From: Vibrio agarivorans
GTDB lineage: Bacteria > Pseudomonadota > Gammaproteobacteria > Enterobacterales > Vibrionaceae
NCBI RefSeq assembly: GCF_030409635.1
Contig: NZ_JAUFQF010000002.1
Location: 372,001 to 436,000, forward strand
Direction: 5' to 3'
DNA length: 64,000 nucleotides
The notes under the pieces were generated by a model. The model was given only the letters and a program-made list of their open reading frames with translations, did no database searches and was not told where the DNA came from. Position numbers and translations under genes: made by a program. Positions 20,987-31,072 of this stretch are shown here, piece after piece; position 1 is the stretch's first letter; the number at the start of each line of letters is the position of its first letter.

Positions 20987-22321
20987 ATGAGTCGTTGGTT
21001 TACAGCACTCTGTGTTGGGGTTTTGTCTGTCGTATTGACAGTGCCAGCTTCTGCACAACGCTTATTGAATATCATGGAGGGAGAGGCCCAAAGCTTATTT
21101 ACCTCTCAAGATATCGGTTCTGTATTCATTGCCAATCCTGCGATTGCGGATTATCAAGTAATGGATAAGAACCGAGTGATCGTTTTTGGTAAAGCGACAG
21201 GCTCAACTTCATTGTTGGTTTTCGATGAGAACAATAAAACCATATTGAGCCGTAAGGTAATAACCAACAAAAGTTATGACCATATTCTGCAAACGGTCAA
21301 ACTCCACTATCCGAAATCTGATGTTGCCATGTATAACTTGGGCGACCAAATTGTGCTGTCTGGAACCGTTGCAACCGAAGCGGAAAAAGATGGGATTAAT
21401 AGTTTAGTGGGTGACTTATTAGCACGCGGTGCATCAGAAAAAACTGTATCTATCGGTGGTGATGGTGGGGATTCTGATAATACCTTGGAGTTTATGACCA
21501 AAAAAGATTTCCAAGGTGTCATTAATCGTATTGAAGTTGCTGTAACAAAACAGGTTAACGTTAAACTATCTATTGCTGAAGTCTCTCACTCTTTTCTTGA
21601 AAATTTTGGTATTCAGTATGGCGATGCCGCATTAGGTGCGGGTATGTTTGTTAACCCGATATTAGATTTTAGTGCTGACAATATTTTGGCAGTAATAACC
21701 GCAATGGGCGATGATTCAGTAGGTCAGGTATTAGCAGAGCCGAATATGTCGGTGATCTCTGGCGAGAGCGCTTCCTTCCTTGTTGGTGGTGAAATCCCTG
21801 TTGTGACGGTGGTTGATGGCGGTACGAACATCGAATACAAAGAGTTCGGTGTTCGTCTCGATCTTGTTGCAAAAGTGTTGCGTGATGACAAGATTATGCT
21901 CTCACTGGCACCTGAAGTGAGCTCACTTGATTCACAATACACCAACGGCCAATACAGTCTTCCTGCTCTAAAAACACGCCGTGCTCAAACTACAGTTGAG
22001 TTGGGTGATGGCCAAAGTTTTGTATTAGGTGGCCTGTTAAGCTCTGAAGATATGGAGTCTTTGCGCAAAGTGCCTTACGCGGGTGATGTGCCTGTTTTGG
22101 GCTCAATGTTTAGACACACCGAGACTTCTCGTAGCAAAACTGAACTGATCATCGTTGCTACGGTAAACCTAGTTAAACCAATTCACAGCTCGCAAATTCA
22201 GCTGCCAACCATCCGTAAGACCACCAACTTACAGCGTTTCTTTGCGCTTGATAGCCAATACTCCACAGCAACACAAAAATGGGCAGAAGAGATCTTGTCA
22301 TCGGGAGGGTTCAAAAAATGA
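20987..22321 (+). CDS. rcpA: Tad outer membrane secretin RcpA/CpaC
   Basis: This protein forms the outer-membrane pore through which the Flp pilus passes. The 444 residues have a signal peptide ending PASAQ, an N-terminal BON-like/N-domain region (LLNIMEGEAQSLFTSQDIGSVFIANP), a second BON part (VKLHYPKSDVAMYNLGDQIVLSGTV) and the C-terminal secretin domain with VLAEPNMSVISGESASFLVGGEIP and the closing ELIIVATVNLVKP. AAGGATAG precedes the ATG, and its stop overlaps the next start (ATGA). Confidence 0.93.
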   Translation: MSRWFTALCVGVLSVVLTVPASAQRLLNIMEGEAQSLFTSQDIGSVFIANPAIADYQVMDKNRVIVFGKATGSTSLLVFDENNKTILSRKVITNKSYDHILQTVKLHYPKSDVAMYNLGDQIVLSGTVATEAEKDGINSLVGDLLARGASEKTVSIGGDGGDSDNTLEFMTKKDFQGVINRIEVAVTKQVNVKLSIAEVSHSFLENFGIQYGDAALGAGMFVNPILDFSADNILAVITAMGDDSVGQVLAEPNMSVISGESASFLVGGEIPVVTVVDGGTNIEYKEFGVRLDLVAKVLRDDKIMLSLAPEVSSLDSQYTNGQYSLPALKTRRAQTTVELGDGQSFVLGGLLSSEDMESLRKVPYAGDVPVLGSMFRHTETSRSKTELIIVATVNLVKPIHSSQIQLPTIRKTTNLQRFFALDSQYSTATQKWAEEILSSGGFKK

Positions 22322-22815
22322 GAACGTTGTTAATCACAACTCTAATGTCGACCAGCTTGATGATCGGCTGTTCACATCAAGTGGCAGAGAATGAGGGAAT
22401 CGCAGTTGACCTTTATCCGGTGACGTATGCATTGGATCTCTCTTTAGAAAAATCCACCCAGCTTAGTGTCGAACGTGAGTGGAAACAGTTTTATCGCACC
22501 CATCAGCATGACCTTTTGTTGAAACCAGTTGAACTGAAGTACTACTCCAAGCCAGGTAAAGAGATCGCTGCAGGCTGGAAAGAGGAGTTGCGCACATTAG
22601 GTGCAGCAGATGTATCACTAGTCAATGCCTCGGGTGCGACTAAAGACTACGACGTAAGCGTCGAAGTGCACAGTTATCGTGTTGTCACTCCGGTTTGTGA
22701 ATATGACCAAGTGGATCAGTATGGTTCAAGAAACCTAGGTTGTGCGATTGAAAGTGCCCGTTGGCAGTCGATGGTACACCCTGAAAATGTGTTGATTAAG
22801 GCCAAAGGAGAGTAA
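22318..22815 (+). CDS. rcpB: Tad pilus lipoprotein RcpB/CpaD-like
   Basis: This is a 165-residue lipoprotein with the signal sequence MRTLLITTLMSTSLMIGC and a lipobox Cys at position 18. The C-terminal part (CEYDQVDQYGSRNLGCAIES...MVHPENVL) matches the CpaD/RcpB pattern of paired cysteines followed by a conserved Asn. It is thought to support the RcpA channel in the outer membrane. The ATG at 22318 overlaps the rcpA TGA by four bases, so the two are co-translated. Confidence 0.82.
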   Translation: MRTLLITTLMSTSLMIGCSHQVAENEGIAVDLYPVTYALDLSLEKSTQLSVEREWKQFYRTHQHDLLLKPVELKYYSKPGKEIAAGWKEELRTLGAADVSLVNASGATKDYDVSVEVHSYRVVTPVCEYDQVDQYGSRNLGCAIESARWQSMVHPENVLIKAKGE

Positions 22816-22818
22816 ATC

Positions 22819-24060
22819 ATGGGTACGAAAGAGCCGATGTTCGACATCCTTGAGTCGTTCAACAGTATGGATAACAAGGCCAAAACCAGTTTTAAGATGC
22901 CTTGTGTTGTGTTTACGCAAACGGATGAATGTCACACCCTGATTGAAGAAGCGTTTCGCTTTGAGGGTATCGAGCAACCTACGTTTGTCAAAAACCGCGA
23001 CGAGGATATGCGCCGATATGTGCGCGAGTCTTCAGTCGAAATTGCCATTGTAGAGCTAAATGAATCTTCTGATGTCACCAAAGATATGGAACGCATCAGC
23101 CACTTGTTGCCCAACGAAGCTTCGGTGGTAGTGATTGGCAAAGAAGACGCTATCTCAACCATTCGTAACCTAAAGGCAATGGGTTTTTACTACCTGTTTT
23201 GGCCTATCACCAAGCAAGAGCTTATTGAGTTTCTAAAAAACGTACACGAGAACCGCTTGCGTGAGCATGGCTTGGGTAAAAAGCGCCAAGCGAAGAAGGT
23301 GGCTTTTTGGGGAAGCAAAGGCGGTGTTGGAACATCCATGCTAGCCACTGAAATTTCCTACGAGCTCTCAGAGCAGCGCAAATCGAAATGCGTGTTGGTT
23401 GACCATAACTACCTTGGTGGCAATCTAGATATCTTCCTTAACCTCGACAACTTTAACAAGAAAGGGGTCTCGTCTGTCAGCTCGGCTTCTGATCTCGATG
23501 TGACCTACGCCGTGAGTATGACGCGTAAAGTCAATGATATGCTGGCCTTTCTATCGGTTGAGTCTGATCAGCACCGTGAACATGAGTTGAAAGAGTATTC
23601 GCGCTCGTTAAGTGATCTACTGGCGGAATACAATAACTTCATCGTTGAAGACCTTTCTGGTGCAGGACAAAGTCGCCAAGATATTCAATATATCGCGGCG
23701 AATTGTGATGCAGTAGTCATCGTGGTAGCGCCAATGGTCTCCTGTGTGCGAGAAGCGAAAAAGATCTTGGATCTGCTAAGTAAAGAGCCAGGTAATTTGC
23801 GCCGTATTATTGTGCTTAATCACAACCTGCCAGCCAATGCGACAGTGATGACCAAGCGTGATGTTCAGCACTATCTTGGTCAAGAGGTGGCGATAGAGAT
23901 CCCGTTTGAGCCAACTTTAGTTAAGACTGTGCTTAACGGTAAGCGTTTGTATAGCTCTCGTTTGAAAGCAGCAAAATCGATTCGCAAATTGACCTCTGAA
24001 ATTCTTGGTGAAACGGATAAGCCGTCCGCCTTCTCTTTAGGCACACTATTGGGTAGGTAG
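22819..24060 (+). CDS. tadZ: Tad pilus localisation ATPase-like protein TadZ/CpaE
   Basis: TadZ/CpaE is a MinD/ParA-like protein that places the Tad machine at the cell pole. The 413 residues have an N-terminal receiver-like pseudo-domain (about 30-140) and a C-terminal ATPase domain with SKGGVGTSMLATEIS. That P-loop keeps the signature Lys of the deviant Walker A but has TS instead of KT, as is usual for CpaE proteins. VVAPMVSCVREAKKILDLL is also typical. The gene starts three bases after rcpB with GGAGAG upstream. Confidence 0.9.
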   Translation: MGTKEPMFDILESFNSMDNKAKTSFKMPCVVFTQTDECHTLIEEAFRFEGIEQPTFVKNRDEDMRRYVRESSVEIAIVELNESSDVTKDMERISHLLPNEASVVVIGKEDAISTIRNLKAMGFYYLFWPITKQELIEFLKNVHENRLREHGLGKKRQAKKVAFWGSKGGVGTSMLATEISYELSEQRKSKCVLVDHNYLGGNLDIFLNLDNFNKKGVSSVSSASDLDVTYAVSMTRKVNDMLAFLSVESDQHREHELKEYSRSLSDLLAEYNNFIVEDLSGAGQSRQDIQYIAANCDAVVIVVAPMVSCVREAKKILDLLSKEPGNLRRIIVLNHNLPANATVMTKRDVQHYLGQEVAIEIPFEPTLVKTVLNGKRLYSSRLKAAKSIRKLTSEILGETDKPSAFSLGTLLGR

Positions 24061-24061
24061 T

Positions 24062-25348
24062 ATGGTCGATCAAACCAAAGCAATCTTTGTCTCACTGCGT
24101 GAAAAAATATACGCAGCTCTTGAAGCAGACGTGGTCAATACATTAAGCCGTGAGCAGTTAACCGAACAGTTATCAGAAGCGATTGATGTGCTCATCGATA
24201 GAGAGCAGCACTCAGTCGCCACGGTCGTGCGTCGAGAGTATGTCAAAAGCCTTGTCGATGAAATTGTTGGGCTTGGGCCACTGCAACCGTTGATGGACGA
24301 TGAGTCGATCAGTGACATTATGATCAACGGTCACGACAATGTGTTTATCGAGCGTAATGGTCTGGTTGAAAAATCGACGGTGACCTTTATTGACGAAACC
24401 CAACTGCAACAGATTGCCAAACGCATAGCTGCGCGTGTCGGGCGTCGAGTCGATGACTCTGCGCCAACCTGTGATGCGCGTTTAGCCGATGGTAGCCGTG
24501 TCAACATTGTGATACCACCAATTGCGATCGATGGCACGTCTGTGTCTATTCGTAAGTTCAAAAAACAGAGTATCGGATTAGAGGACTTGGTGGGATACAG
24601 CGCGATGAGCCCAGAGATGGCGAAGGTGCTGATGATCGCCTCACGTTGCCGACTCAATATTCTGATCTCAGGCGGTACGGGTTCAGGTAAAACCACCATG
24701 TTAAACGCGCTCTCTCAGTATATTTCTGAAAAAGAGCGTATTGTCACCATTGAAGATGCCGCAGAACTCAAACTTCAGCAACCACACGTTGTGCGTCTAG
24801 AGACTCGCACGTCCGGTATTGAAGGCAATGGTGCAATTCACCAGCGTGATTTGGTGATTAACTCGCTACGTATGCGTCCTGATCGCATTATTGTTGGTGA
24901 GTGTCGTGGTGGTGAAGCATTTGAGATGCTGCAAGCCATGAACACAGGTCACGATGGTTCGATGTCAACGCTCCACGCCAACACGCCTCGTGATGCATTG
25001 GCCCGTTGTGAAGCCATGGTAATGATGGCAACCAACAACCTACCGCTTGATGCGATTCGCCGCACGATTGTCAGCGCGGTGGATATTATTATTCAGATCA
25101 GTCGCCTGCATGATGGCTCGCGTAAAGTCATGAGTATCTCTGAAGTCGTGGGCTTGGAAGGCTCAAACGTCGTGCTTGAAGAGATCTTCCGCTTTGAACC
25201 TATGCCAGCACAGCCGGGTAGCGATAAAGTGAACGGCCAGTTTATTACTTCTGGCTTGATGAAACGCTCAGTGCTGTTTGAGAAAGCTCGCTTCTTTGGT
25301 TTGGAAGATAAACTTGCTTCTGCATTTAGTTTTGCGGGGGCAGCATGA
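24062..25348 (+). CDS. tadA: Tad pilus assembly ATPase TadA/CpaF
   Basis: TadA is the cytoplasmic hexameric secretion ATPase that powers Flp pilus extension, and probably retraction. The 428 residues include the N-terminal region with [19 protein letters not shown], Walker [17 protein letters not shown], an Asp box ([12 protein letters not shown]), Walker B ([18 protein letters not shown]) and a His box ([19 protein letters not shown]). All catalytic motifs are intact. The stop overlaps the tadB start by four bases. Confidence 0.96.
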   Translation: MVDQTKAIFVSLREKIYAALEADVVNTLSREQLTEQLSEAIDVLIDREQHSVATVVRREYVKSLVDEIVGLGPLQPLMDDESISDIMINGHDNVFIERNGLVEKSTVTFIDETQLQQIAKRIAARVGRRVDDSAPTCDARLADGSRVNIVIPPIAIDGTSVSIRKFKKQSIGLEDLVGYSAMSPEMAKVLMIASRCRLNILISGGTGSGKTTMLNALSQYISEKERIVTIEDAAELKLQQPHVVRLETRTSGIEGNGAIHQRDLVINSLRMRPDRIIVGECRGGEAFEMLQAMNTGHDGSMSTLHANTPRDALARCEAMVMMATNNLPLDAIRRTIVSAVDIIIQISRLHDGSRKVMSISEVVGLEGSNVVLEEIFRFEPMPAQPGSDKVNGQFITSGLMKRSVLFEKARFFGLEDKLASAFSFAGAA

Positions 25349-26265
25349 TCGCGTGGCTTTGTTTGATCGCAGGTGGTGTGTTCCTTTTGCTTCTGTTGAA
25401 AGAAGATAAGCAAGTACACAAACGTTACCTAGAATCTGAAAACCAAACGGTAGCCACCAAATCGATGGTGCATGGTGCGAGTGCAATCAACCTTGAAGCG
25501 CTTTCTGATGAAACATTGCGCCAGAAGATTGATCGAGTGAGCCGAAATATCAATCGACAGCTTGGCAAAGGCGCGCCGATTAAAATCTTCGGCTTTATGA
25601 TTGCCTTGGTGTTTCTTGCTATCTACCTGAATAACAATTTTGTGCGCGTGCATCCGGCAATCATGATGGTGATTGTTGAGATAGTCGGTCTTTACGCAGG
25701 TTACGCATGGCTGCAAAAGCGCGAGAAAAAGCACTTCGAGGAAGCCTTTCCTGATGCACTTAACATGCTGACCAGTGCGGTGAGTGCGGGTGAGAGTTTG
25801 ATGCACGCAATCATGTTTGTCGGCCGCTCTCTAGAAGGTGAAGTCGGTTCTGAATTTAAGCTAATGGGCGAACGCCTGCAGATGGGGGAATCCCCTGATA
25901 CCGTCTTTCGCAAAGCGTGTAAGCGATTCCCATACTCTGAATTTCACTTTTTCGTGATTACGCTGCGCGCCAATATGCAGCGTGGTGGTCAATTGAAAGA
26001 CATCATCACCCGTCTCAATCGTTTGATGTTCGATGCGCGTTCGGTAGAGAAAAAGAAATACTCTTTGACAGCAGAAGCGCGTATGTCTGCCAAAATTGTC
26101 GCCTCAATACCGTTTATCTTCCTGTTTATGCTCCAGTATCTCTCACCAGAGAACTACGAGTACGTGATGTTCAACCCTGATGGTCGCTACATCCTTTATT
26201 ACGTTTTAATCAGTGAATTTATCGGTATCAGCATCGTTTGGTCTTTGATGAAGGGGGTCAGATGA
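25345..26265 (+). CDS. tadB: Tad inner-membrane platform protein TadB
   Basis: TadB is one of the two GspF-like platform proteins that couple the ATPase to pilin insertion. The 306 residues have an N-terminal membrane helix, a pair near 75-115, the cytoplasmic GspF-type helical domain (EEAFPDALNMLTSAVSAGESL...), then two C-terminal helices. Its ATG overlaps the tadA stop (ATGA) and its own stop overlaps the start of tadC. Confidence 0.93.
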   Translation: MIAWLCLIAGGVFLLLLLKEDKQVHKRYLESENQTVATKSMVHGASAINLEALSDETLRQKIDRVSRNINRQLGKGAPIKIFGFMIALVFLAIYLNNNFVRVHPAIMMVIVEIVGLYAGYAWLQKREKKHFEEAFPDALNMLTSAVSAGESLMHAIMFVGRSLEGEVGSEFKLMGERLQMGESPDTVFRKACKRFPYSEFHFFVITLRANMQRGGQLKDIITRLNRLMFDARSVEKKKYSLTAEARMSAKIVASIPFIFLFMLQYLSPENYEYVMFNPDGRYILYYVLISEFIGISIVWSLMKGVR

Positions 26266-27140
26266 TAGAGCGTTTTGAATATTTTGTATTGCTATTGATT
26301 ATCGGTGGCGTGCTTCTACTGCTTTTGAGCATGCGTAGCGATCAAGAGGCAAAGCAAGTTAGCCGCTTTCTTGATGACAATGCGAAACTGCAAACAAGCG
26401 CGACAAAGTTCAGTTTGATGGGCTGGCTTGAGTCTGCGGTGCCGAAATCATTGGCAAGTAACCAAGATGAAATCAACGAAAAGTTTAGCGCGGCTGGCTT
26501 TTATTCGACCACCTACACCCATTTATACATGCCAGCAAAATACGCAGCCCTTGCGGCGGGCAGCTTAATTATTTACCTGAGTTTGGGGAGTGATGATATA
26601 GCCTCTATGGGGGCGGTGTTAGCCGTTTGGGTTATCGCTGCGTTAATTCTTCCGGATATTTTACTCGATAGTCGTATCAAGGCCTATCGTGCCGATGTCT
26701 CTGGAAAACTACCCTATTTGATTGATTTACTGGCGGTTTGTGTACAAACGGGTATGACACTAGAAGCCTCTTTTGCCTATTTAGCCCATGAAATGAAGGG
26801 CTTTGACCCGAAAATGGCAAAGCTGGTGGGTAAAGCCAATGATCGTGCACACATCGTAGGGCTAGATAAATCATTGGACGAGCTTTATTTGCATATTCCA
26901 ACCTCAGAAATGCGCAGCTTTGTGATGACACTCAAACAAAGCCTGCAATATGGTTCATCAATTTATAGCGTGTTAACCACACTATCAGCTGATATTCGTG
27001 AAGTGAATATGCTGACCTTAGAAGAGAAAATCGGCAAGCTGGCAGCCAAAATGTCGGTTCCACTAATTTTGTTCATAATGGTGCCAATCGTTATCTTGAT
27101 TGCTGCGCCTGGTGTAATGAGGATGATGTCCGGTGCTTAA
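26262..27140 (+). CDS. tadC: Tad inner-membrane platform protein TadC
   Basis: TadC is the second GspF-like platform protein. The 292 residues show an N-terminal helix (FVLLLIIGGVLLLLLSM), a central pair, the cytoplasmic domain with ISGKLPYLIDLLAV-like SGKLPYLIDLLAVCVQTGM and a C-terminal helix (SVPLILFIMVPIVILIAAPG). The ATG at 26262 overlaps the tadB TGA and has AAGGGGGTC in front; in-frame codons upstream of it are unlikely to be used. Confidence 0.93.
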   Translation: MIERFEYFVLLLIIGGVLLLLLSMRSDQEAKQVSRFLDDNAKLQTSATKFSLMGWLESAVPKSLASNQDEINEKFSAAGFYSTTYTHLYMPAKYAALAAGSLIIYLSLGSDDIASMGAVLAVWVIAALILPDILLDSRIKAYRADVSGKLPYLIDLLAVCVQTGMTLEASFAYLAHEMKGFDPKMAKLVGKANDRAHIVGLDKSLDELYLHIPTSEMRSFVMTLKQSLQYGSSIYSVLTTLSADIREVNMLTLEEKIGKLAAKMSVPLILFIMVPIVILIAAPGVMRMMSGA

Positions 27141-27891
27141 AAAATGGATGATTGGACTACTGACGGTAGTTGTTTTGCAAGGGTGTGCTTCAAGTGGAAG
27201 TACAGCAAGAAAGTATGATGCGTTTAAAGGAGACGATATTCTCTCCTCTAAACAAGAACACATCATGAAGATGTCAGGCAACTGGAAGGGGCTGATCCCT
27301 CTGTATAAGCAGCAATTGCAGCGTTATGAAACTGATGATGTTCGTGAGAAATTGGGCCGTGCATACCTGATGTCAGGCGATCCTGAATCGGCTATTTTCA
27401 CCATCGAACCGATTCTTGAGAACGCCTACCCCACGGTGGTATCGCGTGTGATCCACGCTTCAGCGCTGTTTGATTTGGGTGACTCAGCACAAGCGAAAAA
27501 AATCTTAGTTGAAACTTATCGCACCGAAGCACCGCGTAATGGTGAGATAGAGAACTTATTGGGCATCATTCACGCCCAAGAGCACGAGTTCGATGTGGCG
27601 CGTGACTATTTCAACCTAGCACGACGCCATTACTACAACGACAACACAGTGAGAAACAATCTCGCGGTGGTAGATATCCTTGAAGATAAGCATGAAACCG
27701 CTGTCCGTCGTCTTGCCAGCATTGATATGAAAGGCAAGCGCGACCCGCAACTCGAAGCCAACCTTGCGATTGCTATGGCCAAGCGGGGTGAAATGCACTA
27801 CGTGCGTAGTATGTTAGATAGCTCACTCTCAAGAGAGCAAGCGAGTGCCGTGTATGAGGCAATTCGTGATGCTGATTTAGCGGCATATTAA
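27133..27891 (+). CDS. tadD: Tad TPR lipoprotein TadD
   Basis: TadD is an outer-membrane-directed TPR lipoprotein that helps assemble the secretin, as PilF does for type IV pili. The 252 residues have a lipoprotein signal (WMIGLLTVVVLQGCASSG, lipid Cys at about 18), then about four TPR-like helical pairs, including REKLGRAYLMSGDPESAIF and LLGIIHAQEHEFDVARDYF. The start is GTG at 27133, overlapping the end of tadC by eight bases. Confidence 0.9.
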   Translation: MLKKWMIGLLTVVVLQGCASSGSTARKYDAFKGDDILSSKQEHIMKMSGNWKGLIPLYKQQLQRYETDDVREKLGRAYLMSGDPESAIFTIEPILENAYPTVVSRVIHASALFDLGDSAQAKKILVETYRTEAPRNGEIENLLGIIHAQEHEFDVARDYFNLARRHYYNDNTVRNNLAVVDILEDKHETAVRRLASIDMKGKRDPQLEANLAIAMAKRGEMHYVRSMLDSSLSREQASAVYEAIRDADLAAY

Positions 27892-27904
27892 GCGGTTTTA
27901 TGTC

Positions 27905-28435
27905 ATGTTGATGAAATTAGCCCGATATAGTCTGCGCAAAACCAAAGGGATTGGCACGATTGAATTTGTCATGGGCTTCATGCTGTTTTGGTGGATGTGC
28001 ATGGCATGGGTGGAAGCGAGCTTTATGTCGTACGTGTCTGCTTTGGGGGATTTGGCGGTGAGTGAGGCAGCTAGGGCAACTAAGGTTCGAGAGGATGAAG
28101 ATTACACGGCAGTGTTTAATTCGGTGATAAATAACAGTGACTCTTTATGGGCAGGTATTGTCAGTTCAAACAACTTTAAGATGGATGTTGATTTCGTGGC
28201 AACGGTTTCTGAGCTGCATAATTATGATGCGACCACCTGTGGTTGGATGGTCCCTGTCAATTCCGATGATCCTTGCTACAACATCAAGTCTCCTGATGAC
28301 AAAGCGATTGCAATCTATCGTGTCAATTATGAATACACGCCAATGTTTAATTACTTCTTAGACAGTAAGAAGCTGTTTCTGCGAGAAGCTATCGTGATAC
28401 AGGAGTATGAACGTGACCAGTTCTATTTCAACTAA
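27905..28435 (+). CDS. tadE: Tad pseudopilin TadE
   Basis: TadE is a minor, pseudopilin-like protein. The N-terminal part (GIGTIEFVMGFMLFWWMCMAW) is the TadE-type prepilin-like helix, with cleavage expected before TIEF by TadV. The remaining residues form a periplasmic domain with two cysteines (CGWMVPVNSDDPCY). The protein is 176 residues long and its 3' end overlaps tadF by 29 bases. Confidence 0.88.
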   Translation: MLMKLARYSLRKTKGIGTIEFVMGFMLFWWMCMAWVEASFMSYVSALGDLAVSEAARATKVREDEDYTAVFNSVINNSDSLWAGIVSSNNFKMDVDFVATVSELHNYDATTCGWMVPVNSDDPCYNIKSPDDKAIAIYRVNYEYTPMFNYFLDSKKLFLREAIVIQEYERDQFYFN

Positions 28436-28979
28436 GCGCGGTAATTTCACTGTCGAGTTTGCGATAGTCGGTATTTTTTTCAGCTTACTTTTTGCATTTA
28501 GTGGTGATGTGATTATCAAACTCTCTTACAAAGGTAAGCTTGATCGTCTCTCATTTTCGGCGGTAAGTATCTTGAAAGAGAAAACGCAGCTTTATGATAA
28601 TCGAACCTTTGACCCGGGTCAGACAGTTCCTACATTTAATGATGATGCAAAAGAGGTAGTGGATATAGTAACAGCCTCTCTAAGTCGAAGTATCAGTGCT
28701 TTTGATATCAACCAGTTTTCTTACACGATTGAATCATTGACCTATAACGGTACTAGTGCTGTCGATACTTTCATTACTGAAGCGAGTGGAGGCTGTGTGC
28801 CCAACCAAGATCTGAAAATACTCGACAATGGGGGGAATTTGTCGGTCATTTCATCTTGGGGGCGTCGAACACCCGTTTATCGGGTCACTTTATGTTATGA
28901 CACAAATAACTGGATTGGTTCGCTGCTTGGTACCGATTTTACTCGAGTCTCCTCGAGCTCAGTGATTATAGGGAGATAA
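28407..28979 (+). CDS. tadF: Tad pseudopilin TadF
   Basis: TadF is the second pseudopilin-like protein of the locus. KRGNFTVEFAIVGIFFSLLFAFSG is replaced here by its core: TVEFAIVGIFFSLLFAF follows a basic stretch, as expected of a TadV substrate. The 190 residues carry a periplasmic part with a Cys pair (GGCVPNQ and VTLCYD). A GTG two codons after the ATG is an alternative start. The long overlap with tadE suggests coupling. Confidence 0.85.
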   Translation: MNVTSSISTKRGNFTVEFAIVGIFFSLLFAFSGDVIIKLSYKGKLDRLSFSAVSILKEKTQLYDNRTFDPGQTVPTFNDDAKEVVDIVTASLSRSISAFDINQFSYTIESLTYNGTSAVDTFITEASGGCVPNQDLKILDNGGNLSVISSWGRRTPVYRVTLCYDTNNWIGSLLGTDFTRVSSSSVIIGR

Positions 28980-28980
28980 C

Positions 28981-30417
28981 ATGCAACATACGTTATCAAA
29001 GCAAAGCGGGCATGCAGCGATTCTATTTGCCATGATGATTCCTGTGTTTTTTGGGCTGTTTACATTAGGTTCTGATGGTGCTCGTATGATGCAGAGCAAA
29101 GCAAGGTTGGGGGATGCTATGGAAGCAGCGTCTCTGGCTGTGACAGCACATGCATCAACAGACAACAGTGCAAATGGTATTAATCAGACAATCGCCAAAA
29201 ACTACATTGAATACTATGCCGCAGATTTAAAAGAAGTGAATAGCGTCAGTGTTAATCGGCGTGATTGTGACACAGCAACCGAATGTGTCCCAGGCGAAGA
29301 CATGAAGTTCTTCCAGTACGACGTAACAGCAAGTGTAAAGTTCGATTCTTGGTTTCCGGGTAATGAAGCAATTGTGGGTTTTGGCGAGAGTTTCAATGTA
29401 GGTGCTGCTGGCAGGGCGAGGAAGTATCAAAGTCATGCGATTGATGTTGTATTGGCTGCGGATTTTTCTGGCTCGATGCGTGAGCACTGGGACAATAATT
29501 CGTCAAATCCTATTAAATATATAGAATTGATGGACATTATTGCTTTGGTGGCAGATGAGTTAGAAAATTTTAATCAGCTTGTTTCGAATGGAGTTAACAC
29601 AATTGGGCTTGCTCCTTATGATCACAACAATCGAGTGAAACTAGGAATAGACCCTGATAAGGGAACAGACACAGATGTCACAGTGCCGTTTGACTACACA
29701 ATTTGTAGTAATCCGACTAGATCATTGCGGGTTCCAAAGGAGGGGGGGAGTTATGATGCAGATGGGATTGTTCTGGGGCGTATTGATCATTTGGTAGAGA
29801 CTACTTCAACTACGCCAGCTCAATCTGATTATCAGAAAATGATTGATAATATGCAGGATGATTTGTACGCCCCTAGTTATTGCCGACCTGATGATACTGA
29901 GTTAGCTCGGTTCTACTCTGTTGACTTAACATCAGACTTTTCTGCGTTTAAAAATGAAGTTAAAGACTTTCGCCCAGATGAGAAGTCAGGCAAAGGCTTT
30001 ACGGCATCATTTCAAGGTTTCATCGAAGGGACACGACTACTAAAGCAAGGTGAGAATGAGCGGAAATTACTAATATTACTTTCGGATGGTGAGGATAATG
30101 GCGGAAATTGCTCTACTGTTGGGGGGAATGGACCAGGGTGCCCAAGCGGTCGAATGAATTTCAAAACAATAGCGACGGCGCTTTATAGAGATCATGGCAT
30201 GTGTGACAGTATCAAAAGCTACTTAGAGGATCTGGGAGATGATAAACCTCAAGCACATGTTGAACTTGCTGTCATTGGTTTTGATTACCCTGTTGGAAGT
30301 TATGCTGCGTTAGAAAAATGCGTTGGAACAGATAATGTTTATCAAGCCGAAAACAAAGACGAAATCCTAGCCCAAATTCTCTCACTCATCGCCGAAGAAA
30401 TTGGCCGTTTAAAATAA
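28981..30417 (+). CDS. tadG: TadG family protein with von Willebrand A domain
   Basis: TadG is a membrane-anchored protein of the Tad system. The N-terminus (GHAAILFAMMIPVFFGLFTLG) is the TadE/G-like anchor, and from about residue 155 a von Willebrand A domain follows with the metal site DFSGS (DxSxS) in VVLAADFSGSM and a later LLILLSDGEDNGG. It has eight or so cysteines in the insert region, consistent with a periplasmic place. The 478 residues end in AQILSLIAEEIGRLK. AGGGAGATAAC precedes the ATG. The middle third is more AT-rich than its neighbours. Confidence 0.9.
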   Translation: MQHTLSKQSGHAAILFAMMIPVFFGLFTLGSDGARMMQSKARLGDAMEAASLAVTAHASTDNSANGINQTIAKNYIEYYAADLKEVNSVSVNRRDCDTATECVPGEDMKFFQYDVTASVKFDSWFPGNEAIVGFGESFNVGAAGRARKYQSHAIDVVLAADFSGSMREHWDNNSSNPIKYIELMDIIALVADELENFNQLVSNGVNTIGLAPYDHNNRVKLGIDPDKGTDTDVTVPFDYTICSNPTRSLRVPKEGGSYDADGIVLGRIDHLVETTSTTPAQSDYQKMIDNMQDDLYAPSYCRPDDTELARFYSVDLTSDFSAFKNEVKDFRPDEKSGKGFTASFQGFIEGTRLLKQGENERKLLILLSDGEDNGGNCSTVGGNGPGCPSGRMNFKTIATALYRDHGMCDSIKSYLEDLGDDKPQAHVELAVIGFDYPVGSYAALEKCVGTDNVYQAENKDEILAQILSLIAEEIGRLK

Positions 30418-30430
30418 TTAAGGACACCCA

Positions 30431-31072
30431 ATGAAAAGGAACACACTTACCTACTCGGTTGCATTTGCGTTATCGGCAATGATGTCGGGTCAAGTTTTGG
30501 CGCAAATGAGTGGCGAGGAGCTGATTTCATTCTGTGCTAAGCCTGATATCGAAGTGAACCAAAGAACCTCGATTGGTGCGGGTAAAAGTATTATGTTGGT
30601 TCAGGGCTCAATGATGACGGTTGAAACCGATGCGCCAGCACCAACCAAAGAGTTGATTGCGAGTGAACTTACAACGCTGCAGGTACATAATGATTGCATA
30701 GAATATTTGATGGATAAAGGCATTGCTGACGAAACCTTAGGTCGTGTCTATTTCGATTTTGATAAGTCATCACTGACACCTGCATCTAAGCAAGTTCTGC
30801 AAGGGTTGATGGACAAGATTAATCGAGTTGAGTCAAACCTGCTGTTGTCCGGTCATACTGACTCGATTGGTACTAAAGAGTACAACTATGCACTCGGTTT
30901 ACGACGCGCAGAGTCAGTGCAGGGATACTTGATGGATAAAGGCGTTGATAGAACGGCAATGATTCTTGAAACCCAGGGTGAAGACCAGCCGATTGCGGGC
31001 AATAATACCGCGCAAGGCCGTGAGAAAAACCGTCGTGTTGAACTGGTGGTGACACCAGAAGTGCAGCAATGA
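30431..31072 (+). CDS. OmpA-family protein of the tad locus
   Basis: This 213-residue exported protein has a signal peptide (ending SGQVLAQ) and a C-terminal OmpA domain with VYFDFDKSSLTP, LLLSGHTDSIGTKEYNYALG, RRAESVQGYL and NRRVELVV, i.e. the residues that bind peptidoglycan. The short N-terminal part is not a beta-barrel. It follows tadG by 13 bases with AAGGA upstream, so it probably anchors the pilus machine to the cell wall (inference). Confidence 0.88.
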   Translation: MKRNTLTYSVAFALSAMMSGQVLAQMSGEELISFCAKPDIEVNQRTSIGAGKSIMLVQGSMMTVETDAPAPTKELIASELTTLQVHNDCIEYLMDKGIADETLGRVYFDFDKSSLTPASKQVLQGLMDKINRVESNLLLSGHTDSIGTKEYNYALGLRRAESVQGYLMDKGVDRTAMILETQGEDQPIAGNNTAQGREKNRRVELVVTPEVQQ